Shown here piece by piece: positions 1-10,481 of a stretch of 64,000 bases of DNA. Made by a program: the position numbers and the translations under genes. The DNA is taken from positions 2,115,001 through 2,179,000 of the forward strand of contig JALDNG010000025.1 in NCBI GenBank assembly GCA_024349245.1, read 5' to 3'. Position 1 is the stretch's first letter, and every line of letters starts with the position of its first letter. Source of the stretch: Neodontobutis hainanensis. Its lineage: Eukaryota; Chordata; Actinopteri; Gobiiformes; Odontobutidae. The notes under the pieces were generated by a model. That model did no database searches. It was not told where the DNA came from and saw only the letters and a program-made list of their open reading frames with translations.

Positions 1-640
1 ACCTTTTCCATTTGAAGTCATTGCGGACAAACGTATTCGTCGTTCTTCTTTTTGGTCTTAAGTTTAATTGCCAGTTGGTAAGAAGCTTAAGGGTAAACTT
101 TAAAGCCCATAGCGAACATAGTTCTTCATGCTCAGGATTAAATGTTTACATGCTCTGAAATTGGCGGGCAGGGTTCCATTTCTACTTCGTTAGGTTTTAT
201 CGGGCAGATGGATGATCACACTGCCACCTAGCGTACATTGGTTAGGTTACTTAGGTGTTAGAATGAATAGATTGAACTTTTTTTTTCTTTGACGCCAAAT
301 TCGTCAAAGCCAAACGAGAGGTAAAGTAATTATGAATATTACAATGGATATTAATATAACACAAAAATTAGACTGACAGCAAATGTGAAGATTATATTTA
401 TATTATATAATTATTGTTTTATTTTCGTGTCGCCCAAATGCGCAGCGGTGTGCCCATGTTTTCGCAGCTCTGTTTGTCTGGATAGCTGAAATAATTATAG
501 TACAATAAAATAATTCAATTTCGTTTTTTTTTTTTTTTTTTGTGGGTCGTTTTGTTCATAGGTTTTGTTTTCAACAGCGGTATTATGTAGTTACCATTAA
601 AGTGGTCATATCCGCTCTTCAACACAATTGGATGTGAATC
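1..640. other. Upstream flank of tacc3, no gene seen
   Basis: AT-rich sequence with poly-T runs (for example around 524-541) and no reading frame with coding character on either strand. It probably holds distal promoter sequence of tacc3, but I recognise no specific element before position 641. Confidence 0.5.
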
Positions 641-649
641 CCGGAAGTG
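641..649 (+). promoter_or_regulatory. ETS-type promoter motif upstream of tacc3
   Basis: The sequence CCGGAAGTG matches the ETS-family (GABPA/ELK) core site common in TATA-less promoters of housekeeping and cell-cycle genes. It lies about 150 bases upstream of the first splice donor of tacc3. Function is inferred from motif and position only. Confidence 0.4.
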
Positions 650-659
650 CGTTTCCCCG

Positions 660-797
660 TGCGTTTATTGGAGCATTTCAAGACTTTTAAATTCCTAACG
701 GTTGTCTTTCAAGGGAAGGCAAAGTTTTCTCAAAGCAAATCTCGCTGAGGTGAGCTCCGTGTCGTTGGTTTCTTGGTGACAGCTACTGTTATTTGAG
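660..797 (+). other. tacc3: Putative non-coding first exon of tacc3 (5' end uncertain)
   Basis: A consensus donor (GAG followed by GTAAGT) ends this stretch at 797, and the first coding exon begins with an acceptor directly before the start codon at 1288. A 5' UTR exon ending at 797 is the simplest explanation. The transcription start is not visible and 660 is only a guess. Confidence 0.4.
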
Positions 798-1287
798 GTA
801 AGTGACTAATAATTTTTATTATATGTCTGGAGTTTATAGCTGTATTTATTCACACTTTACGCACTTTTTAGTTCCTTGTTTTTGTTAAACGTGGTCTTTA
901 ATAAACGCTACAGCTCACTACAAAATAAGTTTGTTTGAGCTAAGCTAGCTAGCTAACAGTTTTTTTTATTGTTTTATTTTCTTTCCACAATGGCTTAATT
1001 ATTTAGACTTTTATCTTTTATTTTATCTAGATTTATCTGTCCTGTCTAGATATCACGCAGTAAAATTAAAAAGATTAAATGAATCCCTCACACTCACGAA
1101 AACGGTTCAAAACAGACTTAAACTTTTGAAAATGTGCTGCCCACACTGATGTTGTGTAAACTGTTATGTGTCACAAACCATGTGACCCAAGTGTCTTATC
1201 AGCTGTATGCAGGTTTAAGGATGACCTGTGTCTGTAGGGCAGCCCAAGATACAACCAACCTGTTATTTTTGTCTATTTTCATAAAGG

Positions 1288-4200
1288 ATGAGCTCTGTGG
1301 AGTTAAACGATGAGAATCGTGTGGTGCTGGTCCAGAGTGGAAAACACAGTACCACAGGAGAAGATATTTTTTCCCTGGGTTTAACAACTGGAAGGTCCTC
1401 CATCCTGCGTCAGACTGAAAATTTACCCAGCAACATTGTGCCAAAGGGAATGAAGGTGTGTGTGTGAGTGTGAGAGAGAGTGTGATAGAGTATTTACTTT
1501 GCTGACTACACTATTTGTGCAGGTTTGTTTCCAGACTCCAAGGAGAGACCCAATCACTAAAAGAATTCTGTCTCCCACTAAATCTTCCAAGATGACAAGT
1601 GTTGACGAATGCACAAAAGCACTGGAGTCATTAAATTTGGATAAATCAAAGTAAGCACAAAGCTCTACAGATGCACAAAGAACACTGAAATAGTACCCCA
1701 TTAATAATCATAAATTCTAATGTGTTTTTATTACAGCACTTTAAATAAAGAGATGACTGAAGAACCTGTTGGAAAAAAACAAGGTAATAAATCTACTTTT
1801 ACACAGCTGCCTAAAAGTAGCACTGTGTAACTTTTAGCTACTGGCATCACACAACTTTAAACTCCATATATCTCGCTCTCTCATTCTGACAAACAAACCT
1901 CTTTTGAGAGACGCACTCAAACAGAAACGGCAGAAACTGGTTGATACACCGAGTTGTAATTGTACCGAAAGCATTAAAATAACCCTACTGTTTCAGAAGA
2001 CTTTTTATAAAAAAAAGTTTTAATCAAACTTTATTTTTAGTTATAATTGTCCTCTCAAAGTTTCTCTCAATCCAACACAGGGATCCATCCCATCTAGTGG
2101 CTAAGTTACGCAGTGTAGCCTTATGACAGTCTAGAATAATTTGTTCTTTTTTTTTTTTTTTTTTTTAAACAGAGGTCTCATCATCCTATTGTGATGATGA
2201 AATGGCAATTCAGAGCAAAGGAGGGTACCAACTGGATTATGACAACCTAGATGCCATCAACCCGTTCCAGGGTGCCAATAAGATTGCGCTCTCTCCAGTT
2301 AAGCCTGTTGAGTCCCCTCCTACACACCAAACGTTTTCTTGCAACAAGGAAACTCCAACAGCTGTGCCAATCAAAATGGAGTCAGCCCTGGATGAAACCC
2401 TGCCATTCACGACGTCTGTGGAAAGCTCTCTAAATGCGTCTACAGACGGAAGCATTGTTACAGTGGTCAAGGTCCCAGCCGTCAACGAGCAGGGTCCGTG
2501 CACCGCAACGCTGGACGACGAGCAGGGTCCGTGCACCGCAACGCTGGACGACGAGCAGGGTCCGTGCACCGCAACACTGGACAACAAACTATGTTCCCAA
2601 ATTCCTTCAAGTGATACTCAGGAGAAATCTTCCTGTTTTGTAGAAGATGCCTTGCTGCCAGCTAAAGGCATGTACAACTTTGAATTTGACAACCTTGAAG
2701 TAAATCCTTTCCAGACTGGTGGCTCTAAAATACAGAATTCCCCTCCTGCATGTAGACAATTACCACCAGAAAAGGATGCAACAGATGTCAAACCTGGGAT
2801 GAAGCCAGTTTCTCCCATTTCTGCCAATACAAGCAAGTCTGATGAACCAACCACTTCTCCGGATAAAGAGGGTCTAGTTAAACTTGAGTTCAATTTTGAT
2901 GACGATGCTGAGGTTAAACCAAAGTCGCCGCCAAAAAAACTGTGTGTCAAAAAGCCACCAGGTTCAAAAGCTAAAGAGGTTAAGCCCGTACATAAAGCCA
3001 AACCCCAGAAAGAGCCCCAACAACCCAGTGATATGGTTCCTGTTTCCAAAAGCTCTTATTCATTTGAGTTTGAAAGGCTTGATGATCCAAACTTCAATCC
3101 TTTTGGCACCCAGTCTACTGTCAATAACTCCCCAAAGTCTGGTGTGAAGTCCAGTCCCATGGTCATAAAAGCCAACATTCACGAGCAAGATGAGCCCGTT
3201 CAAAAGGAGACTGCTTCTTTAGCACAGTGAGTTAAACTGTAATCTAAGGCAGGTCAGCTGTACTGAATACTTGTCATGTCCCTGATTGGTTTTGTTTTAT
3301 TTCTACAGCACTAAAGAGAGTGTGCTAGTTGCTGAACCCAGCCCCAAAAAGGTAGAAACTGTCTCAACATACTCAACAATACTTTTCATGCTACACCTCT
3401 ATGTATAATAACTGAAGTTATTACGTCTGTGTGACATGACAGAAAACTGCCAGTGGCGATGCGAGCGTTCCACCTGAAGCTGAACACATGCACAGGTTTA
3501 TGGAACTGAAGGCACAAGGCGGCCTGCCTGAGGAAGAATTTGTACCGGGAACAACGTGTAAGTAGCTGTCATCTAACCCCATTTATTTTATTTTTTTTAT
3601 ACAATCTCAAAGTCCCAGGTGAAAATATTTCTCTGTGGGGTATTACATTTGATGTCAAAATTAAGGCATTTTATATCAAAGGTATAACATTTCCAGGATA
3701 TTGGTCTTTAAATTTTGTACCTCATTATTGAATTTTTACTTTTCCCCTTTTTTATAATGCCATCAAAACTAGCTGTTAATTTCTTTCTTTGATAATTGAT
3801 TTGGTTTACTGTCCTTCTGTAAACACTGGCTTTGACATGGAGTACATCCAGAGTTTAATAGTTGAGAGGTTTTTGAGAAATAACAGCAATACACTTTTGT
3901 CGCTCAGTCCCTTCTCCCCTTAATGCACAGTCCGCTGTCGGAGCAGAAATTACAAATGCATTGCCTCTGGGCTGCCTTGTACTCAGACAAAAGTATGTTA
4001 CCCGAAAGAGAACAGAGAGTCTGAGCAGGAAGTTTCTTTGGAAAAGAGGTTTTATTTCAAATGTAGTACTTCTACGGCCCTTGGTCGGCGAGGGCTTTTT
4101 AAACAAATGGTCTTTCCAGAATGGCTCCTTTCAGGGGTACACTACATAAAGCTGTCTTGCAACACGTACATTTTTAGATCAGTGTTTCAAGCAGTATTTA

Positions 4201-6740
4201 TCAGCCACAGCGATGGATTCCTCCCCTGCAATAATTCCCAACATTAATAAAAAATGTAATGTAAGAAAGTTCCATGCAGTGTATTTCTCTTCAGCTGGGA
4301 CAATAGTGTTTGATGGGACGGATTCTTTATTTAGTCTTTCTTCTCTTTACAACCAGTCCTTGCCAATGACTTTGAGGGGCAGATCGACTACCTGGAACAG
4401 TTTGGCTCCAGCAGTGTAAGTAGATGCTTTAGATCTTATACTTTTTCATGCGTGGTCTTGAGCGCTTGTGTCTAACATGCTGGGTGTCAGTTTAAGGAGT
4501 CGGCACTGAGAAAACAATCATTATACCTTAAATTTGACCCCCTCCTGAGAGACAGTCCCAAGAAGTCTTCTGGCCCAGCTCTTCAGGCCCAGGTACCTCG
4601 GCCCGACGCTCTCGTTTCACGGTAGGCACTTCTTCTACAAACTAAGATTACGCCTACGTGTCATGCAATAAGAGTTTTCTCTCTGTAATTCAGTCTAGAA
4701 ATGCACATGGCACACAAGGAAATGAGTGATTTGCAAAAGAATGATTTCGAACTGTTGGAGGTTGATATGGTAAGTCACTCCTGGTCTACTGAGACAATAT
4801 AACATTCTCAGTGTAAAGTATATTTAATGAGTTTATTTACTGTACCGTTTCTACAGAGTGCTGCAGTCCTTCACGTCCCCCAGATGACAAATGCAGAAGA
4901 TGCCATCGTTGAAGTTTTGAAGTACAGTCAGAAGGACATGGATGCAGCCATAGCCATTGTTCAAGCAGAGGTCTGTCCCTCTAAAGCACTTTTTGAAGCA
5001 CAATTTGGTTTTCAATTGCCAAACAATGTAAGCAAATGTAAACCACTCAGACATGAACAAGGTCCTAAAATTCAAAGATGGATTGGGAGGTAACTACAAG
5101 CTTAACCTTGAGTTTTTGGTATCATCAAAGTTAATGGTACGTTTCTCATTAGACTAATACTGTACTTATGTCTGATCCATGTGTCGCTGTGATTGGTCAT
5201 TTCGTGGCATGTTGTGCAGTTGCACGTTTGACATTAACATGCCCGCAGCTCAAGGGTTTACTCGATGTCCCTCTGATCCATGCTTAAGATTGTTAGACGT
5301 ATCTGGGATGGGTTCTACTGGCTTCATATTACAGGGCCTTAGTCTCAACAAAATAACATTGATCTTTGAAAAGTTAGACATGGAGAGCATTATATTGCCA
5401 TGATGCAACTATTTCTAGATGATAACAGACAATCCAGCTGCTGCTTAATTTTATTTTTTACAAGAAATGTTTTGTGTTTAATCTCTTTTGCTTTAGTAAA
5501 ACATAACCTCACAGTCACACCTGCATCCTCCGTTTTAGAGCCACTCTTTAGTTTTGTTCTAAACTCTTGTAGAGATGCTAGCCTTAGGAAAGGTTGTAGT
5601 GGAATCAACTGATCACAAGAATATTGAAGTAGAAAAATGGTGTTAATAATTAAATTATTAGTAAATGCTTGGCGGGCCAGATGAAACAGGCCGCATAAGG
5701 CCCCCAGGCCTTACTTCGCCCACCACTGCTCTAGTATCTGTTAAAACTACACTGGCAATTAATCAAACAAAACCATATTTTGTTCTAACCAGGCAGCGGA
5801 AAGGGAAAGGCATTTAGTAGATGAAGGTCAAGAATTCAGGTGAGTATCTTCAGTATCATGTTTAGTTTATCTCGCAGCGTGCCATAATGTATAATATTTT
5901 ATTTATTTTTTTCTTGTAGGAAAATAATGGCGGAGTATGAGCTAATTGTTAGAAAAACTATGGGTAAGCTCTGTTGCCTGCTACCTTTTGTGTTCTGTGA
6001 CTCAGTTCCAGGCTAAATTGAGTATTTTTTGTTGTGTAGCTGATCTGGAGGGAGAGAAGGAGAAGCGCAATAAGGCTTTGATGGAGAGGGATCAAGTCTC
6101 CAGTGAACTAAGTGCTATTGAAAGATCTTTTTCTGATCTCTTCAAGAGGCTAGAGAAGTACAAGAGCGTCATTGAAGGTTACAAAAAGGTCAGAATCCAT
6201 GAAAAATAAATGCCATCCAACAGCTCACAACCCCAGCAACTGTTCAAAACCATGTGTTTTTTTTTTTTTCTTTAGAATGAAGAGACACTCAAAGCTTGTG
6301 CTCAAGACTACCTGGAAAGAATCAAGAAAGAGGAGCAGCGTTATCAGACACTTAAAGCCCATGCCGAGGAGAAAATTACCCAGTATAGCAAAATATTGTT
6401 TTTCTTGCATGAACTGATAAATCTTCCTGGATTGGAAACGAATGACAGCCTGTGCTTTCTCCTCAGAGCAAATGAAGAAATTGCAGAGGTGCGCGCCAAG
6501 AACAACGCTGTAGTCTCTGCACTTCAGGCCCAGCTGCGGCGGGAACAGCTCAAGGTGCAGTCTCTGGAGAACAGTTTGGACCAGAAGGTGAACAAGGAGG
6601 ACTAAGTGTGAGTGTGAGAGACATTGATCAACAATTAATCAATCTTTCTTTTATTTCAACAGAAAAAGGAAGCTGAAGAACTCACCAAACTTTGTGATGA
6701 ACTTATCACTAAAGTGGAAAAGGGCAGAGCTTTCTTGTAA
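1288..6740 (+). CDS. tacc3: TACC3, transforming acidic coiled-coil containing protein 3
   Basis: Coding exons: 1288-1455, 1523-1650, 1737-1783, 2173-3226, 3309-3351, 3443-3557, 4357-4415, 4491-4621, 4694-4769, 4857-4970, 5793-5839, 5920-5963, 6040-6188, 6276-6382, 6467-6587, 6663-6740. They total 2481 nt, giving 826 residues with every junction in frame. The N-terminus has the conserved VCFQTP-RDP-RILSP motif (from residue 57). The long exon (residues 115-466) is low-complexity, with three NPF modules and a tandem repeat. The TACC coiled coil runs from about residue 539 to the end. It begins FKESALRKQSLYLKFDPLL, where Ser548 matches the Aurora-A site (human Ser558). Family knowledge: TACC3 works with ch-TOG and clathrin to crosslink spindle microtubules, and also acts at centrosomes and plus ends. 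The start codon is the first ATG in the exon, one base after the acceptor. Identification is secure; the splice sites are read by eye. Confidence 0.95.
1820..2118. mobile_element. MITE-like insert in tacc3 intron
   Basis: The left end reads GCACTGTGTAACTTTTAG and the reverse complement of the right end reads CTACACTGCGTAACTTAGCC. These form imperfect terminal inverted repeats around about 300 bases with no coding potential. It fills most of the intron before the long tacc3 exon. Family not identified. Confidence 0.4.
2223..3106 (+). other. tacc3: Three diverged NPF-containing modules in the long tacc3 exon
   Basis: Three segments share the pattern Tyr-x-aromatic/Leu-Asp/Glu-aromatic-Asp/Glu-x-Leu-(acidic)-Asn-Pro-Phe, followed by a small Ser/Pro stretch. 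They are YQLDYDNLDAINPF (about 2226-2267), YNFEFDNLEVNPF (about 2672-2712) and YSFEFERLDDPNFNPF (about 3056-3103). They are old protein-level repeats, diverged in DNA. They probably correspond to the acidic/SDP-type repeats of vertebrate TACC proteins. NPF is the core of EH-domain ligands, but binding is not shown here. Confidence 0.65.
2487..2585 (+). repeat. tacc3: 33-nt in-frame tandem repeat, three copies, within tacc3
   Basis: Three head-to-tail units at 2487-2519, 2520-2552 and 2553-2585 each encode EQGPCTATLD plus Asp or Asn (residues 220-252). Units 1 and 2 are identical at the DNA level and unit 3 differs by two substitutions, so the expansion is recent. It keeps the frame and is likely to vary in copy number between individuals or species. 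Confidence 0.95.
5674..5736. mobile_element. hAT-like terminal fragment in tacc3 intron
   Basis: Read on the minus strand this starts CAGTGGTGGGCGAAGTAAGG and continues with runs of GGCC/GGCCT, which is typical of fish hAT/Charlie-like ends. No matching second end was found within the intron (4971-5792), so it is probably a truncated copy. The rest of that intron shows nothing recognisable. Confidence 0.35.
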
Positions 6741-6831
6741 ATTTTTTTATAGATTTAATTGTCAGGGTTTTTTCTTCCCGTGTAGTTTGTAAAGTTTGTT
6801 ATTTTTTAGTGTTAAAGTAAAACAACATTCT

Positions 6832-6837
6832 AATAAA
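6832..6837 (+). terminator. tacc3: Poly(A) signal of tacc3
   Basis: Canonical AATAAA lies 92 bases after the tacc3 stop codon (6738-6740), in a T-rich then A-rich context. It implies a short 3' UTR of roughly 110 bases. Confidence 0.65.
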
Positions 6838-7151
6838 AATTATTTACAAGTTTAAAAATTGTGATCACTATTCAAGCTGCCACAAGAGGGCAGTGCTAAT
6901 GTTGTTGAAGACACAATGGTCTTAACTTAACTCATGGTCTCCAAGGCCTAAAACAAGATACTGTGTCCTGGACTCTTCAGCTCATCCCCATACAGAAGTG
7001 CTTACAACAAAACAAGTGCAGTCCTGATACAATGCTCCCCTTCTTCTCTGAGTAATCACAGGCTCCTGTCACATCACTCCCAGAGCAGGACAATGCATTT
7101 CCTAAACGCTGAAAGGTTATACTACCTAGACTGGAGTTGAATAAGGTGGTT

Positions 7152-7196
7152 GCGTGGACATGGGGAGGTAGAGGGGAGGTAGGGGGGGGGGGGGGG
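7152..7196 (+). repeat. G-rich run ending in 15 consecutive G
   Basis: Groups GGGG, GGGG and then G15 (7182-7196) are separated by short AGGTAGA/AGGTA spacers. The pattern could form a G-quadruplex on the plus strand. It lies 0.3 kb beyond the tacc3 poly(A) signal. No function can be assigned. Confidence 0.6.
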
Positions 7197-7939
7197 TCTA
7201 TTCACTTAAAAGGGGAAAAGATGCTGGTGACTGGGTGTAGTCTTGCAGGGGCCATCACTCATTTGAAAAAGACTAAGGCTGCGCTTATGTCTGTGCTGTA
7301 TCTATTCAGATATTCACTGCACTGACTCCTGTCCCTGTGCCACCTTCAGGAGCCACTTAACCAACCCAAAGAAACTAAAGCTTTCCTGGCAAAAATTTCT
7401 GCAGCCACCTTTTCCCCGTTGTGTTCTAATGACAAAAGATGATTCTTCACTTGTTTTGAGGTGCATCACTCAGGCTGGTCACATCAGAATTTGATCACGT
7501 TTAGAACAGAAGACTCATTACAAGCCTAAATATGGGCTGTAATTAAATTAGATTAATTTAAGTGAATATTGAGGGTGGCCCAGAGAGCTTGATGAAATAC
7601 AAAACTATTACTTTAAAAAAAGAAACTACCAAACAACATTACATTAAAAATGATCACATGATTACAAAATATTTTTTCCTGCACCGGTACATCACTAGAA
7701 AGTAAGTAGCTGCAGATCTGCATCAACCAATACGCTCTTCTATAAATATCTGCATAAACCACAGCTAATAAAAGATACTGCTCTAAAGCCACATCGTCTA
7801 TTATAGGTTACCTGACTTTTTATTCACCGTTGAAGCTCGCTGTAGTAAAACCCTACTTTGCACACATTTGTTTATATTTGTAAAAAACAAAAGACTTTAG
7901 CATACACTCGCAACAACATTCACCAAGTGTCATTAATGA

Positions 7940-8032
7940 CCACAAATGGAAAGAACGTGGCTTTGGATTATTGGGCCAAACCGGTGTTGTGCCTAGTTCC
8001 AACTCCCCAACGGGAGAGTACCCCCCTCTCAA
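7940..8032 (+). repeat. Repeat fragment, inverted partner at 8915-8990
   Basis: The core GTTGTGCCTAGTTCCAAC, followed by CTCCCCAACGGGAGAGTAC, reappears as the reverse complement around 8917-8965 (ATTGTGCCTAATTCCGAC, then GACTGGAGAGTAC). The two are diverged copies of one interspersed repeat in opposite orientation. Family unknown. Confidence 0.5.
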
Positions 8033-8471
8033 AAGTATAGTATGTTGGTATAATAATTTCCACAAATTAATAAATACAATAAATATAAATAAAATAGTTA
8101 ATAAAAAAAAGTGCAATTTTAGAAGAGAGCACTAAGAAAATAATCATACATGTAGAATACAAAAGCATGTACAGTTTGACATTTCAAGAGTACTAGGGTT
8201 CATACTGAATACATTAGGCATAATGTGCACGTTTTTTCACCATTACATACGTTTCATATTCAAAAATGCGTTATAACAGGTGATTATGATTTGGTTAGAA
8301 AAGCAATAAATTACATTTTCACAGTTTACACTGCCATCAACATGAAAATGCATGTTATTGTCAACGAACGTTCAGGATTGTGTTCAGTGAAGCAATTTGC
8401 CATGTTTTAACTGACCTCCATGAAGTTGGCATCCTATCACACGCATATCTGCCCACATCTGCAAGAAAACT

Positions 8472-8822
8472 ATCAATCGTTTGTGCTTTGTTTGTGCAGT
8501 AGAAATCTTTCTGCTGTTATGGCTTTGAAGATATTTATTTTTCTAGGTATATCTGGGTTCTCACAGCCTCCTGAATGCTCAGAAATGATCAAAAAGTGGT
8601 ATGGTTCGTTTGTGATGTAAAAAACAAACAAAAATAGTTTTTTAAGATAAAGTTTTTTTTTTTTTTTAGAAAGATTGATGTAATTACCGCCCAGCACCAG
8701 CAGGGGGCCGGGTAAACCAAGATATACCCAAAATATATATATAAAAAAAAAAAATACTAAACCATAACGACACAAACAAAAATGTTTACGACACAAACAA
8801 AGCACAAACGATCTAGATAGTT
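8472..8822. repeat. Imperfect inverted repeat (arms 8472-8560 and 8690-8822)
   Basis: The left arm starts ATCGTTTGTGCTTTGTTTGTG. The reverse complement of the right arm starts with the same string and then shares GTTATGG and GGTATATCTTGG-like segments. Arms are about 90-130 bases with indels, around a spacer of about 130 bases. This is a foldback-type repeat, probably a decayed transposon. Confidence 0.5.
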
Positions 8823-9537
8823 TTGGAGTCAATTTGCGTTTGATGAGGGCCCAACTTTAAAGAGGTTTCTGCCATCTATTGGAAACACAACAGTACTGTC
8901 CGCGAACAAGAAGGAAGGGTGTACTCTCCAGTCTGGGGTCGGAATTAGGCACAATACCGGGATTGGATCAAGACAATGGGTGAATGAAAATGAATTAAAG
9001 CTTTGAGTCTTTCTTTTATGTATTGAATAGGCTTCATGCACACACTTGCTCAAAAAATGCTTTTGTAATGCAGTGTGGTTAATACTGATGTAATGTGGGA
9101 TTATTGTTAATGTTATTTTGTTGTAATTTTCTGTGCAGTTGTATGTTGTAATGCCATGTCGCTGTTTCTGGCGCAGTTAAATGCTGTAAATCTGTTTGGC
9201 AGTTTCTTTTTGTGGAGTGTGTTTTGGCTTTTGTATTTTGTTGAGCTCTCTGGACCACTTTAAAAATGTACTCAACAGTAAAAAAATAACAATTGCATAC
9301 TTTTATGTTAATGCCTTACTCTGAAAATAAACATTTGATACATTATCATAATAAATTAAAGTTTACTTAAACATACATAACGGAAGTTTCAAAGGTTCAA
9401 ATAAGTTTTTCTAACACATACATGCATCAGCAACAGCCTGATGTGCAGAATAAGCTCTGAGTGAATCTGAATTCGCCGTGTTTCCCTCTGTAAGCCTGTA
9501 CAGTCAATTAAATGAGAAGGTTTTGGGATCAAACAAT

Positions 9538-9661
9538 GAATGAAAAAATATAGATGTCTTCTGCCCATTGCTCTCCTATTCACTGACATTGTCCTTACCA
9601 CAGGGCAAGAAAATGGCGGTTACATCCGGGCTTTTTGGCTTTTACTGCATAGTAAAACAAT
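9538..9661 (-). repeat. Dispersed repeat family D, copy 1
   Basis: Read on the minus strand this contains TTTTACTATGCAGTAAAAGC, CCAAAAAGCCCGGATGTAAC, GCCATTTTCTTGCCCTGTGG and GAGCAATGGGC. The same series of words recurs at about 24670-24790, 42620-42760 and 49345-49455. This copy is the closest to the 42620 copy. Confidence 0.7.
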
Positions 9662-10481
9662 AAAACATATTAGTCAAAAATTTGACCTCCATGCACTCGC
9701 TACCGACAGATTCTTCTTTAGTTGTTGTTTGTTCATAGCTCGTACCGCTAACGCCAGAGGTGGCACACTAGTACAGAAACTGGAGCTTCCTTAATGCACC
9801 TTTCATTTTGAATATTACAGGTTTTACAGCATTAGGAACTGTTGTGGTCTCTACTCTTGCTGCTCTCTGTTACCAGAATACATTTACTTTGACATGCTGC
9901 GAACTACTGAATTCCAACCAACTCATTTTGAATGAGCAATAACAATAGACACCCCTTGCAGTGTTAGGCAAGGTTTTTTCTAAAAATCTTGAAAAGAAAC
10001 ACTAACAATGCAGTGGATGATGGAGACAGGTCCTAGAGTATAGTGGTCACAGACAGTCTGCAGCATTATAATAACAAAAGGACTACCTGAGAAGGAGTGT
10101 AAACCAGCCCTTGTGGAAATCTGGACTACCATTCTTCATTAGCCCAGACGGCTGCTCGAGTGAAAGGTAAAACCTACACACTCCATTTTCAGCTACAACT
10201 CAACAGAGAACACACATTTAGCCCAAACAGCTGCAATCAAACTCACACATGACACAATAAGGCTCCTTGTCCTTTTTAAGTGCACAACAAGGATTAATGA
10301 ATTTTAGTGGTGTGAGAATGTACAATATAAAATGCAACAAATACAACTGGTTGAAATAAAATGACAGACTTGGGCATCATTTACTAAATGTCCAGCAAGA
10401 GTAATGCCCGTGATTGTCAGATGTGAGTCCACAGCTCGTCCCTCTGAGAGCAGTGAGTGAAGGGATACGCTGGCACCGGGG

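Larger units (their letters stand above)
6841..10481. other. tacc3-fgfrl1 interval, including the probable 3' UTR of fgfrl1
   Basis: There is no coding region here. The two genes point at each other, so the right-hand part should be the fgfrl1 3' UTR (minus strand). Minus-strand AATAAA candidates occur at 8534-8539 and 7819-7824, but neither is compelling. The interval also holds a G-run, inverted repeat fragments and one copy of a dispersed repeat, listed separately. Confidence 0.5.
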
